This document shows positions 35,577-46,611 of a stretch of DNA of 64,000 nt, one piece after another. The DNA lies in contig OY997642.1 of NCBI GenBank assembly GCA_963921795.1, forward strand, positions 63,660,002 to 63,724,001, read 5' to 3'. The stretch's first letter is position 1. Each line of letters begins with the position of its first letter. This DNA comes from Nannobrachium achirus. Taxonomy: Eukaryota; Chordata; Actinopteri; Myctophiformes; Myctophidae. The translations under genes were made by a program, and so were the position numbers. The notes under the pieces were generated by a model. The model did not search any database, had not been told where the DNA came from, and saw nothing but the letters and a program-made list of their open reading frames with translations.

Positions 35577-35875
35577 CCACCGCTCAGTTCACACGGGTGT
35601 GATTTTTTTATGAATTTCAACCTTTTAGTACATATTATTACACACCTTTAGAAACACATTGGTGAAGAAATTTCTTGGTAACGATTTAGTTCGCAGAGAT
35701 TTTCTTATGTTCCCCTTACTATATAAACACCATGCTTTTATACAGTCCTGTATGTAAACTACAGTTTACATAGACTTAATAGTGTTTGCGGTCAACCGGT
35801 CAGCACCAGACGTAATGTTTGAGGATGTTTGACACCCTTGGGCTGCCCTCGGGTGTTCATCGAGTGCGTGTTGGT

Positions 35876-35921
35876 AACACAACACGAGTGCGTGTTGGTA
35901 ACACAACACGTCACCCTAGGT
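35876..35921. other. Templated filler at the tandem duplication junction
   Basis: 46 bases joining copy A to copy B contain a repeat of the end of copy A (GAGTGCGTGTTGGT plus AACACAACAC, twice), followed by GTCACCCTAGGT. Confidence 0.7.
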
Positions 35922-36368
35922 AACCTGATAACACATTGATTGAGTACCTGGTGGTATCAATAAACGTTGGGCTTATCAAGCTTGTTATCAAGCATAAAAC
36001 ACATTTTCCCATAGGTTTATGCCTCTGTTCCACACGCAACAGTGTTTCCAATTATGTGTAATTTATTATAAAAAAAGGAACAGCTGTGTAATAAGTGGGA
36101 TAACGTCTAGCTCAGCGGTCGTTATAAAGAAAAAAAAATCCCTTCAGGCTGATAACCCCCATCTGCTTCGCATTGAGGGGTTATCAGCCAGTCGAGACTT
36201 TTATTTCTCGATAACGACCGTTGAGCCAGACGGTATCCCTTACTTATCTTCAAGCTGACAATACAGAGTTTCTTACTTAATGCATTTCAATGACAATTTC
36301 CGTCCAGCACACACCGTTGTTGTAGCTATTGGATCCATGCAAGCATACAAGCACGCACACGCACACGC

Positions 36369-36424
<56 letters not shown>

Positions 36425-38427
36425 TCCATAAGCTGCGCAGAAGTGCCAATAATCAGATAACCAACACCATTGAGTGTAATATTGCAATTATACACCTGTT
36501 GACCTTAAAATAAAAAAAAACATGTCAACTTAATTGTGTTGTAATCAAGATATTCGATAGAAATGTGTAATGCCTCATTCACATACAGAAAAGCCAAGCA
36601 AATGGTTTTCTTGATAATTCAATGTATTCTCTATGTAAACCAGCTTTTAAAATGTCCAAGCTGGAAAAGCTGGACATTTTTAAAGCTGGTTTGCATAGAG
36701 AATTATATTGAATTACCAAGCAAACCATTAGCTTGGCTTCTCTCAGTGTGAATGCAACATAACTTATGCCACATGTAGCTACTATGTCCCTGAACTTCAC
36801 ATGAAAACTGCTAGCCTAGCCGCTATAGCATAGCTTTGGTCGGGAGAGCGAGCGATTCAGCTCTTTTGCGACCAGCACAGCTGATTTCTTTGTTTGATGA
36901 GACCTGTGCGGCAGTGCTCATTATTCGCATGGGTAAAAGCTATTTCAACCAATCAGATTGCTTCGTCGGAACTCTGTTGTATAATTAAGCAATATTACAC
37001 AAGAGGGTGTGGGTTATCGTGATTATTGGAACGCCCGCGTTGCCGCAGGCATGAGCCGAAGGCGAGTGCCTGTAGGCAGTGCAGAGGTTACAATAATCAC
37101 ATAACCCACACCGTTGTGTAATATTGTGATTATATTCAACCGTTGCCATAAAAAGAAAAAACAAAACGTGACAACTTCATTTGATTGTAATTAAGATATA
37201 TTTGATAGAAATATATATATATATTTTTTGAATGCCACATTTGTCATTTAGCTACTATGTCCCTGAACTTCACATGAAAACTGCTAGCATAGTGTTGGGA
37301 GAGGGAGCGCTTCAGCTCTTTTTCGACCAGCGCAGCTGATTTCTTTGTTTGATTAGACCCGTGTGGTAGTGCTCATTATTCGCACGGGTAGAGAGCTAAC
37401 CAATCAGATTGCTTTGTCGGAACAAACTGTTGTATAATATCCAGTATTCAACCTGTTAAGTATTAATGTGTACTTACCATCACATGAAATTAAGATAACT
37501 TTTTAGATCAATATGGAGATCACACACCTCAAGATAATGCCTCATGAAACTTGAAGAAATGAACACCATTAAATTGTATAATAATAATAATATAGGTCAG
37601 TCTGCTAAGAGTCAACTTACCAATGATAAAATATAGCTCGGTCTACTAGAGTCTACTTACCAACGAGGACCAGCAGGAGTTTGAGGTTGCCCATGTTGTC
37701 CGCTCAAAGCAGAACAACCGATGCACATCCTGCTATGTAAGGGGATTTTTAAGATATTTGACCAATCTGCGAAGTAAATCGGTACCAAGAAATTTCTTCA
37801 CCAATGTGTTTCTAAAGGTGTGTACTAATATGTACTAAAAGGTTGAGATTCAACTCCCGGGGGAAACCTCATAAAAAAACTGATTTGTGTTTGTGTCCCA
37901 TTAACTATACAGGAAAAAAAATACAAAAGATAAATCTGCTTTAAGTAGCATGTGAGGGGTCAAACTAGGTTTTTTTCATGATGCTGAATCCATTGCAAGC
38001 ATTTGTTTTGCATGAAAAACATTCCTTGTGCTAAAACGGATCCACAAAATGATGTTTTAGTGATGAATCGTCAACTTTCACCGTTTTGTAGGGGCCATTT
38101 GTAGCCCACAGAATGTTTTTGTGCAAAACAAATGCTTGCAATGGATTCAGCATCATGAAAAACCCCTAGTTTGACCCCTCACATGCTACTTAAAGCATAT
38201 TTATTTTTTTGTATTTTTTTCCTGTATAGTTAAGTTAATGGGACACAAACACAAATCAGTTTTTGAGCGGTGGTAGACCGCTCCATAGCATGGCCGTGTG
38301 TGTATCCGTGTATGTATCCGTGTATCCGTGTATGTATGTATGTATGTATGTGTGTATGTAGCCTGAACTACCACTCAGTGACCAGAGAGGGTGCTCTTGA
38401 GTCTAGTCTGAGCATCAACTGCAATAT

Positions 38428-38467
<40 letters not shown>

Positions 38468-38480
38468 GCACACACACACG

Positions 38481-38539
<59 letters not shown>

Positions 38540-38838
38540 CCACCGCTCAGTTCACACGGGTGTGATTTTTTTATGAATTTCAACCTTTTAGTACATATTA
38601 TTACACACCTTTAGAAACACATTGGTGAAGAAATTTCTTGGTAACGATTTAGTTCGCAGAGATTTTCTTATGTTCCCCTTACTATATAAACACCATGCTT
38701 TTATACAGTCCTGTATGTAAACTACAGTTTACATAGACTTAATAGTGTTTGCGGTCAACCGGTCAGCACCAGACGTAATGTTTGAGGATGTTTGACACCC
38801 TTGGGCTGCCCTCGGGTGTTCATCGAGTGCGTGTTGGT
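35922..38838. repeat. Tandem segmental duplication, copy B
   Basis: Direct copy of 32,312-35,875 without the 613-bp TTAA MITE. It ends at GTGCGTGTTGGT. Confidence 0.95.
37661..37694 (-). CDS. First coding exon of a secreted protein, copy B
   Basis: Identical MGNLKLLLVLVG exon with the donor GTAAGT and the duplicated donor 40 bases downstream. The TATA box is lost: one T/A step is deleted, giving TTAAAAAT where copy A has TATAAAAT. This suggests weak or absent transcription from this copy. Confidence 0.55.
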
Positions 38839-39425
38839 TTGTTAACAAACGGGTTAAATAACTAAATAACTCAAGTGTTTGTTCAGCCACAGGGGTCCAT
38901 CTCCATCTCTTTAGTGCAATGGTCTTCAACAGGGGATCCTCCAAATCTTTGTGTGATAGAAACTTTCTTCTCCTTTTTTATATTAACCACTTGAATCCTA
39001 GCGTCCATATTCTGAGAACTTTAGCCAAACATAGCAGATCTACACACTAGAGGGTAGCACGGGTCCAAAAAATGGGATCCGAGCCGAAATGGAACCGAGG
39101 AAATTTGGACCGAGACGAACCGGCCCCGAGAAAACTACAGATTTTCTAGCCCCGGCCCGAAATGGATCCGATAGTGGTTGGATCCCAGAGCCGAATTAAA
39201 TTGGCCCGACCCTAAAATGGACCCGGGGAAAATGGACCCGATCTTGCAGTGTCTTTGTCCGATGCTATATTATGCTTATTTTTCAATATTAGGCTACTTT
39301 GAGAGTAGCAGACGCTTGACAGCGCAGTGAGCGGCGCTGAGCGCACCTCGCCCGCCTCTCAGAATAGGCGAGCCATCAGCGGAGAGTTGCGACGCATGCC
39401 GTGCGTGCAAAGCCGTGCATTAGCC

Positions 39426-39922
39426 CAGTGTTTCTCAAATGGGGGTACGCGTACCCCTAGGGGTACGCGGAGGTACTGCAGGGGGTACTCAAGATAATGC
39501 CCCCCAAAAAGAAAAATAGAAGTATAAATCATGATAATGGTACCCATAGTTAAATCATTAACTAGGCTACAATTGAATTAGAAGGAGAAACAACATAAAT
39601 GTACTGTTATGTTTAATGATGACACTTGGAGAAACTTGTGAGCCTGATAGTTGCCACACAAATTACATGGTACCAGCCGGCAACTGGTATGTGTTTGAAT
39701 GTTGTTTGAATGTCAGTTATTGACATGAAAACTGAACTGAAATGTTATGGCCACAGTGTTGAAACTCTCACTCCCTTTTTTATTTGTTGTGATGTTATAT
39801 TCTTGAAAAGGGGGGGTTATCATATACCGCTAGTTGGGAAAATGTTGTCGAGTAAAGGGGGTACTCGGATTCAAAAATCAGCAAAAGGGGGTACTCAAGC
39901 CAAAAAAGATTGAGAAACACTG
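39426..39922. mobile_element. Nested hAT MITE, CAGTGTTTCTCAA ends
   Basis: Ends CAGTGTTTCTCAA and TTGAGAAACACTG. Perfect 8-bp duplication CATTAGCC (39,418-39,425 and 39,923-39,930). Length 497 bp. Next to the left end is GGGGTACGCGTACCCC, a perfect palindrome. Confidence 0.95.
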
Positions 39923-40113
39923 CATTAGCCTATGCAAAAAATCTTGAACTCAGTCCCTAGCTCAACAATCACCGTGACATGACATCACACAACAAACACA
40001 AACCTGTCAGGCAGTGAGTATGTTACTGTCCAGTAGTGTCCACGACACCACAGCTCGCATCACAAAACTTTCCTCCTCCTGCGCTCTCAGCTGCCCGTCA
40101 GAATAATCACAGA

Positions 40114-40359
40114 CAGGGACGTGCAGAGAATTTTAGAGAGGCAGGGGCAGACATTTCTAAAAGGGCCCTTTAGAAATGTAACTGAATGCTGCATTCTCTT
40201 GAATGCAGCCTTCAGTTATGATATGGAAAGTGCCCAGGGACATTTTAATTTATTTTACCAATGTAAAAAAAAAACATTCATGGTCTGAAGAGGGCACTTT
40301 TTACAGACGGATAAAAGGGCAGGGGATCATGCCCCCTTTTAATTGTGTGCAAGTGGCTG
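40114..40359. mobile_element. Nested hAT MITE, CAGGGACGTGCAGA end
   Basis: Perfect 8-bp duplication ATCACAGA (40,106-40,113 and 40,360-40,367). Left end CAGGGACGTGCAGA; right end GTGTGCAAGTGGCTG, an imperfect mirror. Length 246 bp. A longer relative is at 62,099-62,520. Confidence 0.85.
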
Positions 40360-41037
40360 ATCACAGAGACGAGACGAGACTCAGCTGGCTTGCGTGCGTC
40401 GGTGCGTTTGTGTTGCAATGCAGATAGACAGATTTTCGCCGACTTTATGTCGCCCGTCCCCGCAGATGATGTCCAGAAACATGTTCCATAATAGGCTAAA
40501 TGACGTTCCAACCTGCATCTTCTTCCAGCCAGGTGGCCTTTGTTTGTGTTTCACCTCGCAATAAAAAGCCCTCCGTGATTTTCACTGCAGCAGCAGCGCA
40601 CCGCTTGAGATTGGATGCGCTGAACGGGACTCACTCAATAAGCCAGAACAGACGATAATATAGATTTGGGAGCGTAATTACAATGCATGTCTCATTAAAA
40701 ACAATATATATTTTAAAGTTGAAGGATATATATGTTTAAATCTCGGGTCCTCTTGGATCCTTGTCGGATCCTGCATTTGGGACAGCCCCGAACGGACCCG
40801 AGGCAATTAGACCCTACCCTACCCTGACCGGACAAGTGAATATTTTAGACCCGAAACGGCCCGGGTCTCGGTTCGGGTCTCGGGTTATCGGGTCCTGGAG
40901 GACCCATGCTACGCTCTACTACACACAACGCCTCGCAGTGAGCTTGAACTGTAGATCGTCTATTTTCGGCAAAGACGTTTGGTGTAGAGAGGAAAAAGAC
41001 TATCAAGTTTATTAAGTATTGACGGTTCAAGTGGTTA

Positions 41038-41237
41038 NNNNNNNNNNNNNNNNNNNNNNNNNNNNNNNNNNNNNNNNNNNNNNNNNNNNNNNNNNNNNNN
41101 NNNNNNNNNNNNNNNNNNNNNNNNNNNNNNNNNNNNNNNNNNNNNNNNNNNNNNNNNNNNNNNNNNNNNNNNNNNNNNNNNNNNNNNNNNNNNNNNNNNN
41201 NNNNNNNNNNNNNNNNNNNNNNNNNNNNNNNNNNNNN
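41038..41237. other. Assembly gap (200 N)
   Basis: Run of exactly 200 N. A round length usually means unknown size. Confidence 1.
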
Positions 41238-42200
41238 ATGTCCCAGTAGCTACCCACGATCAGTCCTATTAGGGAAAGACAGGACCATTGACTCCACCGC
41301 TCCGGAACTACTCTGCTGAGACTGGGAGAGGAAATCTGGCGCATGGAAGGACTAGGCTCTGTGGATTGACTCCTGTCCCGCCCCTACCATCTCACCAGGT
41401 CCTCTCCTGCTCTCACCCTTTCAAGGACCTGTGCTTTGCACCAGACCCCAGCCCCAGGCATTTCACTCAGGAGTGGTTGATTCTTGAGCCGCAATCGTGC
41501 TGCAGGCTCCACCTAGGCAACGGTGGTGCTGCAGGCTCCGCTTGCGGCTTGAATGGATATCCTAAAGGCCTAACCTTGGGTTTCTTGGGCTTCTTCCTTA
41601 CGGAAGACACAGGCTGGGGCGCCAACCCAACCTGCTCGTGGGTGCTGTTATACATTGCGGCTGTCACCCGTCTCTCTGGTGATCACCAGACTATTCCTGG
41701 TTGTCATGTAGTCTATTCCTTCTTCTTATCATCATTATCATTAGTACTGTCTATGTATGTATGTATGTATGTATGAACATACGTACGTACGTACGTACGT
41801 ACGTATGTATGTATGTATGTATGTATTTATTTATTTTTTATTTTTTTTATTCACTTATAGTAAGGATATACGTTATCTACCTGTCTCTGTATACGTATAA
41901 TGCTGTCACTTGTTTAATGTTACATGTATACTTCAGCAATGTAAAACATAATGTCAATCTTGTCAATAAAGCATTTTGGTTTGAACATTGACCAGCGGGC
42001 TGCATGTTTGTTTTTCATGTCTATCCTTCACCAGTGTTTACTCAGCAGCACTCTGGACTCTGCTCTGAGCTAGTGGTCAATACAATGTATTCATGTTTAA
42101 TTAAGATCTGCTATTAGCATTCATTTGTCTCTCTGATGTCTAATCTATCTATCTAATATGTTAATGTGTGAGATAAACACATTGGAAGCATTCCACACAT
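41238..42200. other. Unclassified sequence after the gap
   Basis: A plus frame of 162 codons (41,288-41,776) has no recognised domain and runs into a TATG/TACG microsatellite (41,757-41,826), so it is not called a gene. AATAAA occurs near 41,966. It may be the 3' part of a retroelement cut by the gap. Confidence 0.35.
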
Positions 42201-42208
42201 TTAACAAC

Positions 42209-42550
42209 TTTATTTGCGTCCACATTTAACAAGAAATTGTTGAACACAAACAGTAATAGACTCACACACATGGGGAAACTCAGCAATAAGTGTTTCAGGG
42301 TTGTCAGTCATCACAGACACCGAACTGAATTTAGCCAATGCCTTATCGGGCATCCCAGCAATCTGCAGGCCTCTCACAACAAACACGTGGACATTACCAA
42401 GGCTTCCAAATATGAACACAAGCAGTTTACATTTTTAACCAAGCTGTAGAATAGCATCCTTAAGCACCTTGGTAAGGAATGCCTCTTCTAGACTGTGGTT
42501 GAATGTACAACAGTCTGGAATGGCCACTTCTCTACTGTCCTCATCAACAA
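42209..42550 (-). pseudogene. Degenerate 3' coding remnant with poly(A) signal
   Basis: The minus strand codes about 40 residues ending KVLKDAILQLG, a stop, and then about 70 more (KCKLLVFIFGSLGNVHVF, GLQIAGMPDKALAKFSSVS) to TAA. That stop lies inside AATAAA (42,209-42,214). The phrase GSLGNVHVFVVRGLQIAG seems, from memory, like the C-terminal part of some fish retroelement proteins; the family is unproven. The in-frame stop makes it a pseudogene. Confidence 0.4.
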
Positions 42551-42582
42551 CATGCATGGCTCCCTTGTCACATTAAAGTAGC

Positions 42583-42644
42583 AAAAATAGCCGATCTACA
42601 CGCTGCAAAACGTAACGCATTTTGAGCTTGTAGATCTTCTTTTT
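42583..42644. repeat. Dispersed hairpin module, diverged full copy
   Basis: AAAAATAGCCGATCTACACG ... GAGCTTGTAGATCTTCTTTT, inner part CAAAACGTAACGCATTTTG. The right arm is more decayed than in other copies. Confidence 0.75.
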
Positions 42645-42774
42645 CCTTTTTGTTTTGTATTATTTTTCTTTTGAATTTGAATGGTGAAAAGTATCCTTTT
42701 CAGACATATGAGGTTTCCATCTTTTCTGCCTTTGTATTTGATGTTATGCTTTTGAAACTGATATTATCCTAGAT

Positions 42775-42959
42775 AAAGTACTATGTTCTATCCGTCTGTC
42801 TTTCATATGAGATACTTAAAGTGTGGTTCCTGTGGAAATAAGCCTCGGCTTTCTAGGATCTCCTTTTAGTTGACCTTGTACCAGTGATTTGTACTGTCAT
42901 GAAACTGTACTTTTTTCTATTACAAACTTCTAATACATTCTTCAATCAAACAATCAATC
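42775..42959 (+). mobile_element. LINE 3'-UTR fragment
   Basis: GTGGAAATAAGCCTCGGCTT, GATCTCCTTTTAGTTGACC and TCATGAAACTGTAC match, in reverse, the region at 55,076-55,170 downstream of the LINE coding part. It ends in CAATCAAACAATCAATC, the family's tail. Confidence 0.75.
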
Positions 42960-43080
42960 TGACAGAGAGAGAACGCACTGCTACAACCTGTCATACAGAA
43001 GACTCTGCTGCCACCTAGTGGAGACTGAAGTACAGTCGCTCAACAGACTAATCTGTCATTAAACCAAAGTTAAAAAGAAG

Positions 43081-43640
43081 CCGATCCACAAGCTCATAAC
43101 ACCGGAAGGGATCTCATATATGGGCATAAAATGTATGTTAATTAGTAAAGCCAAGCAGGGCCTTGGCAAGTTAGGGTCTGGGTTTGATGCCTGGGAATCT
43201 CCATATATGGGCATAAGGGGGTACCCTCTGGGCATCATCTGGAAATGCCCATACTGTATATGGACATTTAATTTATTGTAAAGCTGGCTCTTGGGCCAGT
43301 TAGGGCTGGGGATTGATGACATCAGAAATCTCCATATATGGGCATAAAAGGGATTTTGTTTCTGGGAATGACCATATATGGCCTTTTTATTTTATGTTAT
43401 CCTTTATTAATAATAATATGTATCCATATACACACAATATATTTTATGCCCATACATGGAGATCCCTATATGAACCAGTCACACAGATATGGGCCATGCC
43501 TTTGCCATCTGGCCAGTGATGACATCAGGGATCTTCATATATGGGCCATTGGGCATAAAAGGGATACCCATATATGGACTTACATATATGTCACCTGTGA
43601 TATCACCTGTGATGTGAAAGTGACAAGGGAACCAACCCAT
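43081..43640. repeat. CCATATATGG-rich repeat cluster, second
   Basis: Same family as 19,740-20,880, mostly inverted. Perfect CCATATATGG at 43,201, 43,333, 43,373 and 43,568, with near matches between. It begins next to a half hairpin module (43,073-43,100) and is followed by a GACT microsatellite (43,655-43,703). Confidence 0.75.
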
Positions 43641-43703
43641 AGACTGTAAAAATGTGTACTTACTGACTGACTGACTGACTGACTGACTGACTGACTGACT
43701 GAC

Positions 43704-44055
43704 ATGGATATCCAGGGTTTGATCTTTGATGAGGTGATGTCACGTGATGTCATGTGATATCACTTCCTGTACTGACTGAAGGACGGACAAGTTGCAACAT
43801 TTCTCATGGTATACTGCGACCTTTGGTCGCAATAAACCGCATTTTCGCTGTGAGAATGGGCTCGGGACGACTCGAGAGAACTATGAAGAGGGGCAACAAT
43901 AACAGAAATGGACCAAACTAGGTAGGTACATTCATGATACAAGGCAAATAAAGTGCAATGTTGTTTTATCCTGGAATTATCCTTTAATACTTTATTAGTC
44001 GGTAAAGCCTATCTAATTTCCATGTTCAACACATTTTGGTGCTGTTGAGAGAATG

Positions 44056-44110
<55 letters not shown>

Positions 44111-44431
44111 AGAATAATCAAAATCTACAAAATAACAATTATGATTTTAGTGGAGTAAAAGTACAATATCTAGAGATCTGAGATGTACAGTAGATATGCT
44201 GATACTAAATAATACTTCCCGTCGCAAACCAAAGAACCTCGATGATGTTTTCTCAGTGGACTACTCTCAACAGGAGAGACTCAGAATCAACAAAATATGT
44301 ACGGATATCGAACAGCAGAAAGAAACTTGGAGAGTCAAACCTAAGAACTGGAGGTGTCGTCAAAGGCAGAACTAACTTCATCAATTTATGTATAAATGCA
44401 ACGATCTCCAAAATATCTCAACACTTGTTAA
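43704..44431. other. No gene; CT microsatellite and weak frame
   Basis: A CT run lies at 44,057-44,105. A plus frame at about 44,222-44,385 (NLDDVFSVDYSQQERLRINK) looks slightly protein-like but lacks splice support and was not called. Confidence 0.4.
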
Positions 44432-44928
44432 CTCATTAAAAGCCAACCCCGCGATGTCGCGGGAAAAGTAATAGAGTATCTATAGTGCCATCCACGCGAT
44501 GTCGCGGGAAAAGTAATATATTACTGTAACGGCGAGTAAAAATACCTAGTACAATGGCCGACGCTCCGGAGACGAAATCCGCGCTGATTTGTCATCATCA
44601 CGGCTCCACGAGCACACAATAGTCATCCCATAACATTGAGGTGGACGGCCGATCTCATCTTTAATGTCCATTATCTCAAAACTACACTTTAGAAGCTAGG
44701 ATGGAGGCAGATGCTCGCTTATTTTACACAGTTATAAAAGCTCCCGGTCGGCCATTACACAACTCCACGTGGACACGCATCGGTTCCAGCGCACGATCCG
44801 ATGACGTCAGACCGGAAGTACTTCCGGTCTAGACTTCTGGCCTTCAAAATAAGACAGCGGCCGTTAATGGGGCCGGGAGGGGGCACTCTGGACCCCCTAA
44901 TCCGTTAATGTCCTGGGCTCAGAATGAG
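44432..44928. mobile_element. TTAA-flanked MITE with twin palindromes
   Basis: TTAA on both sides (44,428-44,431 and 44,929-44,932). Ends CTCATTAAAAGCCA and TGGGCTCAGAATGAG form imperfect inverted repeats. CCGCGATGTCGCGGGAAAAG is present near 44,449 and again, slightly changed, near 44,492. Length 497 bp; a piggyBac-type insertion is likely. Confidence 0.7.
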
Positions 44929-45216
44929 TTAAGAGACATTCTCATGGAATGAATCCCTTTTATTAATCTAATTAATTAGAAGTTTTCTCTCTTCATTTGA
45001 CTTCATTCATTTATGTTTGGCTACTGTACAATTGAGCTGTTGTCACTAGAGATTCTCAGAGCTATCAGAATATAGCTATGTGTTTTTTTACCAATTCTAC
45101 TAAATGGAAACCCTCCAATCAGAATCAATGAATGGGACAAGCCACTTAAGAATACATTTTTATTCATAGTTACTCTAAACAAAATTTACAAAATGTTTCA
45201 TTGTGGTTACGTATTT

Positions 45217-45561
45217 TTGGGTTGCACCTATATGGAAATTCTTGGCCGATAACGATACAGATGTTTAAAATAACAATTTTGCCGATAGTCGATACTGATA
45301 CCGACATTTTGGTGTTATTATTTCCTCTTTTAGGACAGGAAAATACATAATTCAACATGATAAGAAATAACTGTTCAGAATCTACTCTCTTGGTCAGCTG
45401 GAAATAACCAACACACCAACATAGCCAGCGTAAAATGTGTGCTTATCAACAGATAAATATCAGCTACTGCATCAGCTTTATTTGGCTATAACGATATTGA
45501 CCAATAACGGCAAACATTGTCAGATAGCGATGTGTGGCCGATATATATCGGTGCATCCCTA
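45217..45561. mobile_element. MITE with TTGGGTTGCACC / GGTGCATCCCTA ends, copy 1
   Basis: Inverted ends TTGGGTTGCACCTATATGG and CGATATATATCGGTGCATCC. Interior words are CCGATA/TATCGG. Also present at 63,058-63,432, so it was inserted before the segmental duplication. Target duplication not resolved. Confidence 0.7.
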
Positions 45562-45893
45562 ATTGGAAGTACTCAATCATGTACATTTTATAGATTTTTC
45601 CCCCTTATGGCACTTGACAGTATGCAGTTCAAGACCGATAAATACACCATTCACCCAACAATTGCCCCACGAGTAAGAATCGAAAACTCTCCTTGCGATA
45701 ATACCAACGTAATATCTCTAGTAACATGTATTATGCATTATTAGAGGGTTTCTCATGAGGACTAACAGTGTGTCATTTCTGCATGAAGGTGAATTTACAA
45801 CATGCTTGCTTATCACTTATCACTCAATGGTTCTCATCATTAGTGTAATCATAACCAACATGATCATTAGACATGGAGGTTGATTAATAGGGA

Positions 45894-46580
45894 TTAATAG
45901 TGTGAGGTCTCATCATAATTGTAATCATCCTCACGACCATCCTTATTAATCCAGTCCAGAAATCTGTAGACATTGGTGTAGACACCAGGCTTGTTTCTGG
46001 CACCACAGCCTTCCCCCCAGCCCACCAAACCAGCAACGTAGTGAATTCCATCCTGTGTACACATTAGAGGATGACACGGTAGTGGATTTTCACTCCTGTC
46101 CCGTCCCACTCCCGCAGAAAAAATCCTGTCCCGTCCCAATCCTGGGCCAGAGTAAAAAAATAAATCCCGTCCTGTCCCACTCCTGTACAATGACTCCTGG
46201 TCCCATCCCGCTCCTGGTCAAAATCACTCCCGTTCACATCCCACTCCCGAAAAAATGTTGTCCCGAAAGATGTTTTTCTATTTTGATCCATATTATATTT
46301 GATATCATGTTTATTATTATATAATGTATAATTTTATAATGTTCGCAGTTCAAAGACCTCACTTTCCTGTGCAATTTATTTCTGCGATTTGATGAACTGG
46401 TCTGGGATGATTCCCGCTCCTGCCCACTCCTGTTGATTTTCATTCCTGTCCCGTCCCGATCCTGGCATTAATACCAATTTGACTCCTGTCCTGTGGGAAT
46501 CCCACGGGACCCACGGGACCCACGGGAATTCCTGTCAAATGTCATCCTCTAGTACACATCAGAGGACCACCTGCATCACC
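45894..46580 (-). pseudogene. Trypsin-family serine protease, last exon, broken (copy 1)
   Basis: The minus strand starts after an acceptor (TTTACAG) at 46,580 with GDAGGPLMC. It is interrupted by a hAT MITE (46,065-46,551) and resumes [29 protein letters not shown], then an acidic tail and a stop at 45,894. The motif should be GDSGGP; the catalytic Ser195 codon TCA has become GCA (Ala), while copy 2 keeps Ser. S1 proteases of this class cleave peptide bonds extracellularly, normally after secretion from pancreas or blood cells. The C-terminal extension GREDDYNYD is longer than in ordinary trypsin. Exons for the His and Asp parts of the triad are not seen between here and 48.4 kb. Three defects make it a pseudogene. 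Confidence 0.85.
46065..46551. mobile_element. hAT MITE inside the protease exon
   Basis: Perfect ends TAGAGGATGACA and TGTCATCCTCTA, perfect 8-bp duplication GTACACAT (46,057-46,064 and 46,552-46,559). Length 487 bp; interior made of CCCGTCCC/CCCACTCC words. The intact paralogue at 63,895-63,912 shows the uninterrupted exon. Confidence 0.95.
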
Positions 46581-46611
46581 CTGTAAAGGAAACCAGTTGA
46601 GTTGAGTTATT

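Larger units (their letters stand above)
34750..35740. repeat. Inverted duplication of the promoter region
   Basis: Arms at about 34,758-34,885 and 35,605-35,735 are inverted copies (ACCAAGAAATTTCTTCACC; TTAGTACATATTATTACACACC). Between them lie a MITE-like foldback (34,905-35,287) and a CT/CA microsatellite. The right arm has TATATAAAC on the plus strand near 35,720. Confidence 0.75.
32312..35875. repeat. Tandem segmental duplication, copy A
   Basis: Nearly identical to 35,922-38,838. The main differences are a 613-bp TTAA-flanked insertion present only here (32,941-33,553), CA-run lengths, and a few single-base changes (for example GTATCCGTATATG against GTATCCGTGTATG near 35,330). It carries a secreted-protein first exon and several long hairpins. 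Confidence 0.95.
39048..40918. mobile_element. hAT element, TAGAGGGTAGCACGGGTCC ends
   Basis: Ends TAGAGGGTAGCACGGGTCC and GGACCCATGCTACGCTCTA. Perfect 8-bp duplication CTACACAC (39,040-39,047 and 40,919-40,926). It carries two nested MITEs; without them it would be about 1.1 kb. Internally it repeats GACCCG/CGGGTC words and has no intact transposase. It is inserted inside a copy of the dispersed hairpin module (left half 39,031-39,047, right half 40,919-40,960). Confidence 0.9.

Noticed and set aside
41019..41344. Frames spanning the N run
   Set aside because: Unknown bases are read as X; no information.
41288..41776. 162-codon plus-strand frame
   Set aside because: No recognisable motif, runs into a microsatellite, and an overlapping minus frame is equally open. 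Kept only as unclassified sequence.
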